Shown here: positions 26,625 through 34,953 of the stretch, one piece after another
How positions within the stretch are numbered: the first letter of the stretch is position 1
Layout of the letters: every line of letters begins with the position of its first letter
Origin: Vineibacter terrae
Lineage (GTDB): Bacteria; Pseudomonadota; Alphaproteobacteria; Reyranellales; Reyranellaceae
NCBI RefSeq assembly: GCF_008039615.1
Contig: NZ_VDUZ01000074.1
Span: forward strand, 1 to 36,898
Length of the DNA stretch: 36,898 bases
Direction of reading: 5' to 3'
Notes under the pieces: generated by a model
The model's database searches: none
Seen by the model: only the letters and a program-made list of their open reading frames with translations
What the model was told of the DNA's origin: nothing
Position numbers and translations under genes: made by a program

Positions 26625-27923
26625 TCAGCCGCGGGCGGACCACGCGGGCGTGGGATACTTCGCGCTGCCGTCGGCCATGCTGTCGGGATAGAGGACCTTG
26701 ACCTGAGGATCCTGACCCTGCCACTGGATGACCGGCAGGCCGGCAACGGTGATGCGGCCCCGGTCGTTGAAGCTGACCGGCCCCCAGATGGTCTGTTCGC
26801 CCTTCAGGGCCAGCAGCTTCTTGCGCATGACCTCCGAATTGAACGGATCGTCCTTGGGCGCGTCGCGCAGCACGGTCTCATAGAGCAGCGGGATCGTGTA
26901 GGCCATCGCGGCATGATAGGTCGGCTCGAAGCCCATGAGCTCCTTGTGCTTGTTCGCGAAAGCCTGGCAGTTGGCGAAGTAAGGGTCCTTGTAGGGGAAC
27001 TGCGGCAGCCACATCGCGACGCCATAGAGGTAGTTCAGACGCTCCTTCAGCGCCTGCTTGACGGACGGCGTCGTGGTCAGGTGCCCGCCGAACAGCGCCT
27101 TGGGGCTGAACTGCAGCGCCTGGCATTCCTGGACAAGCTTGATCACCGGCACGTCGTGGCCGGTGCTGTAGACCACGTCGATGGCGCCGGCCCGCATCAG
27201 CCGCAGCACGGTCGGACGCAGGTCTTGCGTGTTGATCGGCAACTCGACGTCGAGCACGTGCTTGATGCCCAGCTCGGCCGCCAGCTTCTTGATCTCGACC
27301 GTCATCTCCTTGTAGGCAGCGTCGTCATAGGTGATGGTGGCGATGGTCTTCGGCTTGGGATTCTGCTTGGCGATGAACTCCATCGCCAGACGCGGGTAGG
27401 CAGCGGCAGCGCCGACGACCGTGAACGTGGTGGTGCCGCCGATCTCCTCGTCGACGCGCGCGGATGCGGCGCCCGCCTGGATGGTCAGCTTCTTGTAGCG
27501 GCGGGCGATTGCCCCCTGGGCCAGCACGGTGTCGGTGCCGTAGGTGCCGACGATGAGGTCGACCTTGTCGCTGGAGATCAGCCGCTCCGTGAGCTGGGCG
27601 GTGCGCGCCGGGTTGAACTCGTCGTCGTAGATCGTCCATTCGACGTCCAGCTCGCGGTCGCCGACGCGCATCTTGTTGCCGACCGTCTTGGACCACAGGT
27701 CGTAGCCGCCGCGATACAGGGCGGCGACCTTCTCGAAGCTGCCGCTCAGCGGCAGGGAGCCGCCGATCTTGACCACGCCCTTCTGCGCCCAGGCGGGCGT
27801 GCTGAGGGTCAGGCCAGGCAGATAGGTGGCGGCGCTGATGAGGGCACTGCTGCCCGCCGCTGATTTCAGCAGGCGTCGGCGACCGATTCCAGCCCTGCTG
27901 GCACGCCTCTTGGCGTCGCTCAT
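26625..27923 (-). CDS. Liv-type ABC transporter substrate-binding protein
   Basis: 432-aa periplasmic binding protein of the peripla_BP_6 (LivK-like) family. It has a twin-arginine-like export signal (GRRRLLKSAAGSSALIS, about residues 14-30) with likely cleavage after AWA near 46. The family opening VKIGGSLPLSGSFEKVAALYRGGYDLW follows. ATG 27923 has GGAGGG six bases upstream; the frame is open further upstream without support. It lies upstream of livH. Its ligand sets the specificity of the importer and is unknown; operon context favours an organic acid. Confidence 0.92.
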   Translation of the reverse strand: MSDAKRRASRAGIGRRRLLKSAAGSSALISAATYLPGLTLSTPAWAQKGVVKIGGSLPLSGSFEKVAALYRGGYDLWSKTVGNKMRVGDRELDVEWTIYDDEFNPARTAQLTERLISSDKVDLIVGTYGTDTVLAQGAIARRYKKLTIQAGAASARVDEEIGGTTTFTVVGAAAAYPRLAMEFIAKQNPKPKTIATITYDDAAYKEMTVEIKKLAAELGIKHVLDVELPINTQDLRPTVLRLMRAGAIDVVYSTGHDVPVIKLVQECQALQFSPKALFGGHLTTTPSVKQALKERLNYLYGVAMWLPQFPYKDPYFANCQAFANKHKELMGFEPTYHAAMAYTIPLLYETVLRDAPKDDPFNSEVMRKKLLALKGEQTIWGPVSFNDRGRITVAGLPVIQWQGQDPQVKVLYPDSMADGSAKYPTPAWSARG

Positions 27924-28006
27924 TTCATTCCCTCCATACTGGATCTTGTGGTTGATCACGGGCGCGGCCGCCAGCCGATACCGGCGATGGCCGCGCGCCG
28001 GTGGCG

Positions 28007-29119
28007 TCACTCCGCAGCTGCCTGCAACGGCGGCGACAGGTCGATGGGCGCGCCGGCATCGAACTTCTTCAGCTCGGGCATGATCGTGCGCACGAAGGTG
28101 TCGCGGTTGCGCCGGGCCTCTTCGGGCGGCATGTTGCCGTAGCTGAGAACCGCGTTGAAGCCCGAGTTGTTGACCATGCCGTGGATCTTCATGATCCGCT
28201 CATAGCACTGCTCGGGCGTGCCCCAGACCTGCAGGTCGACGAAGAAATCGACGAATTCCTTCGAGCCGAGCTTGCCGAGCTTGTTCTGCATCTCGCCGTA
28301 GTATTCGTAGCCACCGGTCGATTTCAGGTGATCGCCGACGAATTCGTAGTGCTCGATCACGGATTTGTAGTAGCTGCCGATGTATTCATGCGCCTTCTCG
28401 GCGGCGCGATCGGCGTTCTCGTCAACGAACACCCAGCCGGCCGACAGCGGCTGCGGCGCCTCGATGCCCCTGACGTCGCGGAAGATCCTGCGGTACTCCC
28501 CCAGCTCCTTCTGCACTTCCTTCCACGGCTTCTGCGGGATGATGAGGATGCCGACGCCGAGCTGCGCCATGATGCGCGACGATTCCGGCGAGACGGCAGC
28601 AGCATAGGTGCGTCCCTTGAAGCTGCGGATGGGTGCCGGCCGGATATCCGCCCGCATCTGCTTGTAGAACTTGCCGTCGTACTCGACATAGCCGTTCTCA
28701 AGACCGGCAAGCACCATCTCGGCCGCTTCCACGAAGCGCGGGCGGCTTTCCTCCATGGGGATGTGGAAGCGATCGAATTCGACGCGGCCCAGGCCGCGGC
28801 CGATCCCGAGAATGACGCGACCGTTGCTGAGATTGTCGAGCGTGACGATCTGCTCGGCGGCTCGCAGCGGATTGTGCCAGGGCAGCACCACGACCATCGA
28901 GCCGAGCAGGACATGCTCCGTGCACCCGGCCATGTAGGACAGGAACTGCATCGGATCCGGGCACATCGTGTAGTCGGTGAAGTGATGCTCCACCGCCCAG
29001 ACCGAATCGAAACCCAGCTTTTCTGCGGAACGCGCCAGCTCGACGTCGGTGCGATAGACGTCATGGTCGCTCCGGGCGCCGCCCGGATTCTGGAAAATCA
29101 CCGCCATGCCAACGTGCAT
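28007..29119 (-). CDS. LLM-class (luciferase-like) flavin-dependent oxidoreductase
   Basis: 370-aa TIM-barrel FMN-dependent monooxygenase of the bacterial luciferase superfamily. Landmarks are the N-terminal FDSVWAVEHHFTDY (family F-D-x-x-W-x-x-E-H-H), GSMVVVLPWHNPLRAAEQIVTLD and GRVILGIGRGLGRVEFDRF. It would need reduced FMN from a separate reductase; none is encoded nearby. First gene of the minus-strand operon with the Liv importer, acyl-CoA ligase and TetR. It lies 83 bp before the binding protein. It may be a type II BVMO-like or hydroxylating enzyme; substrate unknown. Confidence 0.9.
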   Translation of the reverse strand: MHVGMAVIFQNPGGARSDHDVYRTDVELARSAEKLGFDSVWAVEHHFTDYTMCPDPMQFLSYMAGCTEHVLLGSMVVVLPWHNPLRAAEQIVTLDNLSNGRVILGIGRGLGRVEFDRFHIPMEESRPRFVEAAEMVLAGLENGYVEYDGKFYKQMRADIRPAPIRSFKGRTYAAAVSPESSRIMAQLGVGILIIPQKPWKEVQKELGEYRRIFRDVRGIEAPQPLSAGWVFVDENADRAAEKAHEYIGSYYKSVIEHYEFVGDHLKSTGGYEYYGEMQNKLGKLGSKEFVDFFVDLQVWGTPEQCYERIMKIHGMVNNSGFNAVLSYGNMPPEEARRNRDTFVRTIMPELKKFDAGAPIDLSPPLQAAAE

Positions 29120-29348
29120 CGTCGCGCTCTCTACTGATCATATAATTTTCTAAACCTACATTTAATTTTTTATACTCACAAGTATGTAATCAGACCAATT
29201 GGTATGTCCCACTATGACGCTCTGATGCGATCGTGTTCGGTCATCAAACATGATTCCTACCGGTCAGTATTGAAAATACATTTGAAGATATAAAATACTA
29301 CCAAATTGCCAGATAGAACTACCGGCCTCAGTCATGAAGGGAGCAACA
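29120..29348. promoter_or_regulatory. AT-rich divergent promoter region with several operator-like repeats
   Basis: 229 bp, strikingly AT-rich against the surrounding sequence, between the LLM-Liv operon (-) and acyl-CoA ligase 2 (+). It contains ATACT-N4-AGTAT (29172-29185), the palindrome ACCAATTGGT (29194-29203) and two copies of CTACCGG (29257-29263 and 29319-29325). On the plus strand a TTGAAA (29270-29275) and TAAAAT (29291-29296) are 15 bp apart. Ribosome binding sites: GGGAG for the ligase, and AGAGAG for the LLM gene. Most likely the target of the operon's TetR protein. Confidence 0.6.
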
Positions 29349-31025
29349 ATGACGACGGACATCGTTCTGGATGCCTATCCGACGCTGCCCGAGACCACCG
29401 ATCCGCGCATTCCGCCACGGCGAGCCGTCGTCGTGCGTGATCTCATCGAGCGTTGGGCTCACGAAACCCCAGAGAAGGTGTTCGTCCACTTCGAGGACAA
29501 CGACGAGACGTGGACCTACCGCCAGCTCCGCGACAACATCGTCCAGACGGCGCTGGGCCTGCAGCAGATAGGCGTGCGCCAGGGCGATCACGTGCTGGTC
29601 TGGCTGCCGAACTGCCGGGAGAACCTGCGCGTCTTCCTCGCGTCCAACTATCTGGGCGCGGTCTATGTGCCGATCAACACCGCCTACAAGGGCTCTCTTC
29701 TGGCCCACGTGATCGACAATGCCGATGCCGAGATCGCGGTCGTGCATGCCGATCTGGTCGACCGCTTGAATGAGGTGCCGCTGGGCAGGCTGCGCAAGCT
29801 GGTGGTGGTCGGCAGCCCGAAGGCGGCGGATCGGCTGGAGACGTTCCGGTATTGCGACGCATTGCTGCCGCGGTCCGGCCGGCTGGCTGCGCCGCCGCGG
29901 CCGATCGAGCCGTGGGACCCGATGTCGATCATCTACACTTCAGGCACCACCGGACCATCCAAGGGCGTGCTGGCATCCTACCTGCACATCTTCACGAATG
30001 CCGGCCCGGAAAGCTGGTCGATGGTGACCTCGGAAGACCGCTTCATGGTGAACCCGCCGATGTTCCACCTCGGCGGCATGGGCGTCATGTACGTCATGCT
30101 CGTCCGCGGCGCGTCCATTGCCTTTGCCGATCGTTTCGAGACGTCGCGTTTCTGGGAATCCATCAGACGCACGAAGTGCAGCGTCGTGTTTCTGCTGGGT
30201 GTCATGGCAAGCTTCCTGCAAAAGCAGGAGCCGCGGGCGGACGATGCCGACAACCCTCTGCGCATGGTGTTCACGGTGCCCCTCGTCAACGACGTCGAGG
30301 CCTTCTCCAAGCGCTTCGATGTCGACGTGTACACGATCTTCAACATGACGGAGATTTCGACTCCCATCGTGTCTGGCCGCAATCCCACGGCACGCGGCAC
30401 CTGCGGCAAGAAGCGTGACGGCGTCGAGGCGCGGCTGGTCGACGAGAACGACTGCGAGGTGCCGGTCGGGCAGATCGGCGAGATGATCCTGCGGACCGAC
30501 CGGCCGTGGGGCATGAACAGCGGCTACTACAACAATCCCCAGGCTACGGCCAAGGCGTGGCGCAACGGCTGGTTCCATACCGGCGACGCCTTCCGTGTCG
30601 ATGGTGAAGGCAACTACTACTTTGTCGACCGGCTGAAGGATGCGATCCGTCGGCGCGGCGAGAACATCTCGTCATTCGAGGTGGAGGCCGACGTCACCGC
30701 CTTCCCGGCGATCAAGGAAGCGGCCGCCATCGGCGTGCCGAGCGAGCTGGGTGAGGATGATGTCATGGTCTGCCTGGCACCGGTCGAGGGCGCGACCATC
30801 GATCCGGCCGAACTCATCGCGTTCCTGCGCTCGCGGATGTCGCATTTCATGATACCGCGCTATGTCCGCGTGTTGCCGGAGCTCCCCAAGACGCCCAGCG
30901 CCAAGGTGATGAAGACCCAGCTGCGCCAGGAAGGCGTCACGGCGGATACATGGGATCGGGAGAAGGCCGGCATCATCGTGAAATCGGACCGTTTTGCCGC
31001 CACGAGCACGGCCGCGGGCTCGTAG
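29349..31025 (+). CDS. AMP-dependent acyl-CoA synthetase 2 (CaiC-like)
   Basis: 558-aa adenylate-forming acyl-CoA ligase. It has the core IIYTSGTTGPSKGV, FNMTEIS, hinge DRLKDAIRRRGENISSFEVE, and PSAKVMKTQLR around the expected C-terminal catalytic lysine; the overall layout resembles the crotonobetaine/carnitine-CoA ligase branch. ATG 29349 has GGGAG six bases upstream; an in-frame ATG at 29334 has none. Divergent from the LLM-Liv operon and sharing its promoter region. It differs from acyl-CoA synthetase 1 throughout, so the cluster carries two different activation enzymes, perhaps for an imported acid and for a degradation intermediate. Confidence 0.9.
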   Translation: MTTDIVLDAYPTLPETTDPRIPPRRAVVVRDLIERWAHETPEKVFVHFEDNDETWTYRQLRDNIVQTALGLQQIGVRQGDHVLVWLPNCRENLRVFLASNYLGAVYVPINTAYKGSLLAHVIDNADAEIAVVHADLVDRLNEVPLGRLRKLVVVGSPKAADRLETFRYCDALLPRSGRLAAPPRPIEPWDPMSIIYTSGTTGPSKGVLASYLHIFTNAGPESWSMVTSEDRFMVNPPMFHLGGMGVMYVMLVRGASIAFADRFETSRFWESIRRTKCSVVFLLGVMASFLQKQEPRADDADNPLRMVFTVPLVNDVEAFSKRFDVDVYTIFNMTEISTPIVSGRNPTARGTCGKKRDGVEARLVDENDCEVPVGQIGEMILRTDRPWGMNSGYYNNPQATAKAWRNGWFHTGDAFRVDGEGNYYFVDRLKDAIRRRGENISSFEVEADVTAFPAIKEAAAIGVPSELGEDDVMVCLAPVEGATIDPAELIAFLRSRMSHFMIPRYVRVLPELPKTPSAKVMKTQLRQEGVTADTWDREKAGIIVKSDRFAATSTAAGS

Positions 31026-31088
31026 CACCGCCCCGCTCCGCCGGGAGACCGCGAGGAAGCCGCAGGTCCGGCTCGTGCTCGAAGCCGC

Positions 31089-31131
31089 CAGGTGTCGGCG
31101 CCGGCCATGAAGCAAGCCGGCGCCGCACCTG
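31089..31131 (+). terminator. Strong GC-rich hairpin after acyl-CoA synthetase 2
   Basis: CAGGTG..GGCGCCGGC (31089-31105) pairs with GCCGGCGCC..CACCTG (31116-31131) across a 10-base loop: 15 paired bases with a small internal mismatch. It lies 63 bp beyond the ligase stop. No T-run, so the terminator role is inferred. Confidence 0.5.
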
Positions 31132-31189
31132 TGCTCGCGTTCCACGCGATCCTGCACCGACATGCATGCATGGCTCGACGCTTGGAATT

Positions 31190-31223
31190 ATGATAACGCT
31201 GCTTATGTTATCGCCATCTATGA
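31190..31223 (+). promoter_or_regulatory. Candidate MarR operator
   Basis: GATAAC (31192-31197) and GTTATC (31207-31212) form an inverted pair nine bases apart, and a third TATGATAA follows just before the MarR ATG (31233). AT-rich repeated half-sites at this position are typical of autoregulated MarR genes. Confidence 0.5.
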
Positions 31224-31232
31224 TAAGTCGAG

Positions 31233-31688
31233 ATGCCAGAATCGTTCGACCGGGATGTCCTCATCCTGCTCCATGACGTCGCGCGCCTGATGCGCGTGGT
31301 CGCCGACCGCAAGGCCCGGGCGCACGGGATGACACGCGCGCAGTGGGTCGTGCTGGCGCGGCTGGACCGCCACCCGGGCCTGTCGCAGAACGAGCTGGCG
31401 GCGATCGTCGAGGTCGAGCCCATCACCATCGCGCGCCTCGTCGACCGCCTGGAGAAGCGCGGCCTGGTCGAGCGCCGCCCCGATGCGCGCGACCGCCGGG
31501 TCTGGCGCCTGCACCTGACGCCGGCAGCGGCGCCGCTTGTCGACGAGATCAACGACTACCGCCTCGAGCTGAATGCGTTCATCACCCAGGGCCTCTCGCC
31601 CAAGCGGGTCGACACCATCGTCGACGGTCTGCTGCAGATGAAGGCCAACCTGACGTCGGACAGCGCGGTCCCCGAGCAGGCGGCCTGA
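31233..31688 (+). CDS. MarR-family transcriptional regulator
   Basis: 151-aa winged-helix regulator. The recognition region LSQNELAAIVEVEPITIARLVDRLEKRGLVERRPDARDRR has the MarR DxRxR-like wing; the flanking helices form the dimer interface. It lies 11 bp before the adaptor gene, and the trio MarR-HlyD-DHA2 pump matches the emrRAB layout. It probably represses the efflux genes and itself via the upstream repeats, and is released by the pump's substrate. Confidence 0.92.
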   Translation: MPESFDRDVLILLHDVARLMRVVADRKARAHGMTRAQWVVLARLDRHPGLSQNELAAIVEVEPITIARLVDRLEKRGLVERRPDARDRRVWRLHLTPAAAPLVDEINDYRLELNAFITQGLSPKRVDTIVDGLLQMKANLTSDSAVPEQAA

Positions 31689-31699
31689 AGGAACACGCC

Positions 31700-32866
31700 A
31701 TGAGCAAATCGCCGACCGCCTTGCGCCGCCCGGCCGCGCGCATCGCCGACAAGGCGCCCGAGCCCGACGACCGCGACAAGGATGCCGCGCCGCCGCAACA
31801 GACGGGCGATGCCGATGCCGCGCGGCGGCCGTGGTGGAAGTCGCGCCGCATCCTGCGGCCTGTCCTGATGGGCGGTGGCCTGGTCCTGGTGCTGCTGGTG
31901 GGCGGCTTCATGTGGCTCGGCGGCGGGCGCTACGTCTCCACCGACGACGCCTATGTGCGCGCCGCCAAGCTGCTCGTCTCGACCGACGTGCCCGGCATCG
32001 TGTCCACGATCGAGGTCAAGGAAGGCCAGAGCGTGAAGCAGGGACAGGTGCTGTTCCGCCTCGATCCCCGGCAGTACGAGATCGCCGTCGCCGGCGCCAA
32101 GGCGCAGCTGTCGCAGACGGCGCTGTCGATCGACGCGATGAAGCAGGACTATCAGCGCATGCTGAGCGACATCCAGGCGCAGCAGGCCCAGGTCGACCAG
32201 GCGGAAGCGCAGTATCGCCGCTACGCCGCCCTGGTGAAGGGCGGCAGCATCTCGCAGTCGACCTACGACGACGCCCGCTTCAAGTACGAGGCGGCGCGCC
32301 AGACGCTGGCATCGGAGCGCCAGCAGGCCCAGGCGCAGGTGGCCCGGCTCGACGGCAACCCCGATATCGCGGTCACCGACCATCCGCAGTACCAGCAGGC
32401 CAAGGCGCAGGTCGACGAGGCCCAGCGCCAGCTCGATCACAGCATCGTGCGCGCGCCCTTCGACGGCATCGTCAGCAAGGTCGACACGCTGCAGCCGGGC
32501 ATGTACCTGGCGCCCAATGCCGCCGCCATGGCGCTGGTGTCGACAGACCAGCTCTGGATCGAGGCCAACATGAAGGAGACCGACCTGACCTGGGTCAAGC
32601 CGGGCGACCCGGTGAGCGTCTCCGTCGACACCTATCCCGGCCGGGTCTGGGTCGGCACCGTCGACACGGTGAGCCCCGCCAGCGGCGCCGAGTTCTCGGT
32701 GCTGCCGGCGCAGAACGCCAGCGGCAACTGGGTCAAGGTGGTGCAGCGCATCCCCCTGCGCATCGTGGTCGACCGCAAGGCCGGCGACCCGGCCCTGCGC
32801 GCCGGCATGAGCGTGATCGTCGACGTCGACACCGGCCACCGCCGCACCCTGTCGGACATCCTTTGA
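31700..32866 (+). CDS. HlyD/EmrA-like membrane fusion protein
   Basis: 388-aa periplasmic adaptor of a tripartite efflux system. There is a cytoplasmic, charged N-terminus (1-50), one membrane anchor at about 54-73, then a barrel/lipoyl half-motif (VSTDDAYVRAAKLLVSTDVP), a Gln/Ala-rich coiled hairpin around 120-230, and the second lipoyl half (IVRAPFDGIVSKVDTLQPG). C-terminal beta barrel intact. AGGA lies eight bases upstream of ATG 31700. It bridges the DHA2 pump to an outer-membrane channel, which is not encoded in this window. Confidence 0.92.
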   Translation: MSKSPTALRRPAARIADKAPEPDDRDKDAAPPQQTGDADAARRPWWKSRRILRPVLMGGGLVLVLLVGGFMWLGGGRYVSTDDAYVRAAKLLVSTDVPGIVSTIEVKEGQSVKQGQVLFRLDPRQYEIAVAGAKAQLSQTALSIDAMKQDYQRMLSDIQAQQAQVDQAEAQYRRYAALVKGGSISQSTYDDARFKYEAARQTLASERQQAQAQVARLDGNPDIAVTDHPQYQQAKAQVDEAQRQLDHSIVRAPFDGIVSKVDTLQPGMYLAPNAAAMALVSTDQLWIEANMKETDLTWVKPGDPVSVSVDTYPGRVWVGTVDTVSPASGAEFSVLPAQNASGNWVKVVQRIPLRIVVDRKAGDPALRAGMSVIVDVDTGHRRTLSDIL

Positions 32867-32871
32867 CATCT

Positions 32872-33011
32872 CCTCTCCCGCGAGCGGGAGAGGAAGGGGC
32901 CCGTTGCGCGAAGCGCAATGGGAAGGTGAGGGCCAAAGGACGAGATGCCGTGCGCGAGGCCCTCACCCGGCCGCGCTTCGCGCGCCCGACCTCTCCCGCG
33001 CGCGGGAGAGG
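32872..33011 (+). repeat. Composite palindromic element B in the efflux operon
   Basis: 140-bp inverted element: hairpin CCTCTCCCGC/GCGGGAGAGG at each end (32872-32893 and about 32990-33011) and inner GGTGAGGGCC / GGCCCTCACC boundaries (near 32925-32934 and 32958-32968). It fills nearly the whole gap between adaptor and pump genes, so it is transcribed and could attenuate or stabilise the pump mRNA. Confidence 0.8.
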
Positions 33012-33029
33012 TGAAGAGAAAAGAGAATC

Positions 33030-34580
33030 ATGAGCGCAACCACAGCTCCGCCCGCCGACGCCGCGCCATCGCGCGGGCGGGCGATCATCACGGCGTGCAC
33101 GATGGCCGCCACGCTGATGCAGGCGCTGGACAGCACCATCGCCAATGTCGCGCTGCCCTACATGCAGGGCAGCCTGGCGGCCACGGCGGACCAGATCACC
33201 TGGGTGCTGACCTCCTACATCGTGGCCTCGGCGATCGCGACGGCGCCGGTCGGCTGGCTGGCCACGCGCCTGGGACGCAAGCGCCTGTTCATCATCGGGC
33301 TGGCCGGCTTCACCATCGCCTCGATGCTGTGCGGGCTGGCCACGTCGCTGATCGAGATCGTGGCGTTCCGCCTGCTGCAGGGGCTGTTCGGCGCCGTGCT
33401 GGTGCCGTTGTCGCAGACCACGCTGCTCGACATCTATCCGCCGGAGAAGCGCGGCTCGGCCATGGCGATGTGGGGCATGGGCGTGATGATCGGGCCCATC
33501 CTGGGGCCGACGCTGGGCGGCTACCTGACCGACATCTACGACTGGCGCTGGGTGTTCTACGTCAACCTGCCGTTCGGCGTCGCCGCCATCGCCGGCCTGC
33601 TGATCTTCCTGCCGGAAACCGAGCGCCAGCCGCTGAAGTTCGACTGGATCGGCTTCGGCGCGCTCAGCCTGGGGCTGGGGGCGCTGCAGCTCATGCTCGA
33701 TCGCGGCCAGCAGAAGGACTGGTTCGGCTCCAGCGAGATCGTCCTCGAGACCATCCTCGCCGGCCTGGGCTTCTACTGGTTCGTCGTCCACATGCTGACG
33801 GCGAAGAAGCCGTTCATCCCGCCGCGCCTGTTCCGCGACCGGAACCTGATGATGGCCATGGTGGTGATGTTCGCGGTGGGCATGATCCTGCTGGCCAGTG
33901 CCGCGCTGCTGGCGCCCTACCTGCAGACCCTGGCCGGCTATCCCGTGTTCACCGCCGGCCTGCTCATGGCGCCGCGCGGCATAGGCACCATGGTGGCGAT
34001 GATGCTGGCCGGACGCCTGTCCAGCCGCGTCGATCCCCGCCTGCTGATGCTGGCCGGCCTGCTGACCGTGGGCGGCACCATGTGGCAGATGACCGGCTGG
34101 ACCCCCGACGTGTCGGAGCGCACGCTGGTGATCTCGACCATCGTGCAGGGCTTCGGGCTGGGGCTGATCTTCATCCCGCTGCAGCTGGTCGCGTTCTCGA
34201 CCCTGGCCAACGAGCTGCGCACCGACGGCACGGCGCTGTGGAGCCTGGTGCGCAATGTCGGCGCCGCCATCGGCATCTCGCTCACCACCCTGGTGCGCGA
34301 GGAGAGCATCCAGGTCATGCACAGCCAGCTGGCCGCCGATGTCAGCCCCTTCAACCGGCTGCTGCAGGCCGGCATCGGCGGCGGCTTCTGGAACCCGCAC
34401 ACCACGCCCGGCCTGGTGGCGCTCGACGCCACCATCAACCAGCAGGCATCCATCATCGCCTACATCAACGACTTCAAGCTGATGATGGTGATCTGCCTGG
34501 TGGTGATCCCCCTGCTCTTCCTGATGCGCCCGCCACGCCGTGTCGTCGCCGATCCCGGCCACGCCGCCGTGATGGACTGA
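33030..34580 (+). CDS. DHA2-family MFS multidrug efflux permease (EmrB/QacA type)
   Basis: 516-aa proton-driven drug exporter with about 14 membrane segments. Landmarks are the LDSTIANVALPYMQGSL motif (DHA2 D1-type) in the first helix, motif A GWLATRLGRKRLF, and the antiporter motif C as GPILGPTLGGYL. Length and C-terminal half fit EmrB. It forms an operon with the MarR and HlyD genes, separated from the latter only by a palindromic repeat. Pump substrate unknown. Two tandem palindromic elements follow its stop. Confidence 0.93.
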   Translation: MSATTAPPADAAPSRGRAIITACTMAATLMQALDSTIANVALPYMQGSLAATADQITWVLTSYIVASAIATAPVGWLATRLGRKRLFIIGLAGFTIASMLCGLATSLIEIVAFRLLQGLFGAVLVPLSQTTLLDIYPPEKRGSAMAMWGMGVMIGPILGPTLGGYLTDIYDWRWVFYVNLPFGVAAIAGLLIFLPETERQPLKFDWIGFGALSLGLGALQLMLDRGQQKDWFGSSEIVLETILAGLGFYWFVVHMLTAKKPFIPPRLFRDRNLMMAMVVMFAVGMILLASAALLAPYLQTLAGYPVFTAGLLMAPRGIGTMVAMMLAGRLSSRVDPRLLMLAGLLTVGGTMWQMTGWTPDVSERTLVISTIVQGFGLGLIFIPLQLVAFSTLANELRTDGTALWSLVRNVGAAIGISLTTLVREESIQVMHSQLAADVSPFNRLLQAGIGGGFWNPHTTPGLVALDATINQQASIIAYINDFKLMMVICLVVIPLLFLMRPPRRVVADPGHAAVMD

Positions 34581-34591
34581 CGCCCTCTTCA

Positions 34592-34759
34592 CCTCTCCCG
34601 CAAGCGGGAGAGGCCTGCCCTGAGCGTAGTCGAAGGGTCGGCGGGCGCGCCAGCGACCGGCGGGTGAGGGCTTCACGCACAGCGCCGAGTCCCGGGCCCC
34701 TCACCTTCCCATCGTGCTGCGCACGATGGGCCCCTTCCTCTCCCGCGCCGCGGGAGAGG
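34592..34759 (+). repeat. Composite palindromic element C1 (168 bp)
   Basis: Bounded by CCTCTCCCGCAAGCGGGAGA-GG at the left and a GCGGGAGAGG hairpin at the right; it contains CCCTGAGCGTAGTCGAAGGG and inner GGTGAGGG / CCCTCACC blocks. It is repeated almost identically 14 bp further on (34774-34941). It lies between converging genes (DHA2 pump and zwf), so it may serve as a bidirectional transcription stop. Confidence 0.85.
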
Positions 34760-34773
34760 AACATCAGTCGTCA

Positions 34774-34941
34774 CCTCTCCCGCCAGCGGGAGAGGCCTGC
34801 CCTGAGCGTAGTCGAAGGGTCGACGGGCGCGCCAGCGACCGGCGGGGGAGGGCTTCACGCACGGCGCCGTCCCGGGCCCCTCACCTTCCCATCGTGCTGC
34901 GCACGATGGGCCCCTTCCTCTCTCCCGCGCAGCGGGAGAGG
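34774..34941 (+). repeat. Composite palindromic element C2 (168 bp, tandem copy)
   Basis: Direct repeat of element C1 with the same length and only scattered substitutions and small indels (e.g. AAGC to CAGC in the first loop). The high identity suggests recent tandem duplication. It ends 12 bp before the zwf stop codon. Confidence 0.85.
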
Positions 34942-34953
34942 AGCCATGCTCAA

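Noticed and set aside
32733-34676. 647-codon minus-strand frame opposite the DHA2 pump
   Set aside because: Antisense shadow; the Gln/His/Asp-rich translation is without membrane segments or motifs.
34592-34941. CRISPR array
   Set aside because: There are only two long repeats (168 bp) with a 14-bp gap, each internally palindromic; no short regular repeats or spacers, and no cas genes.
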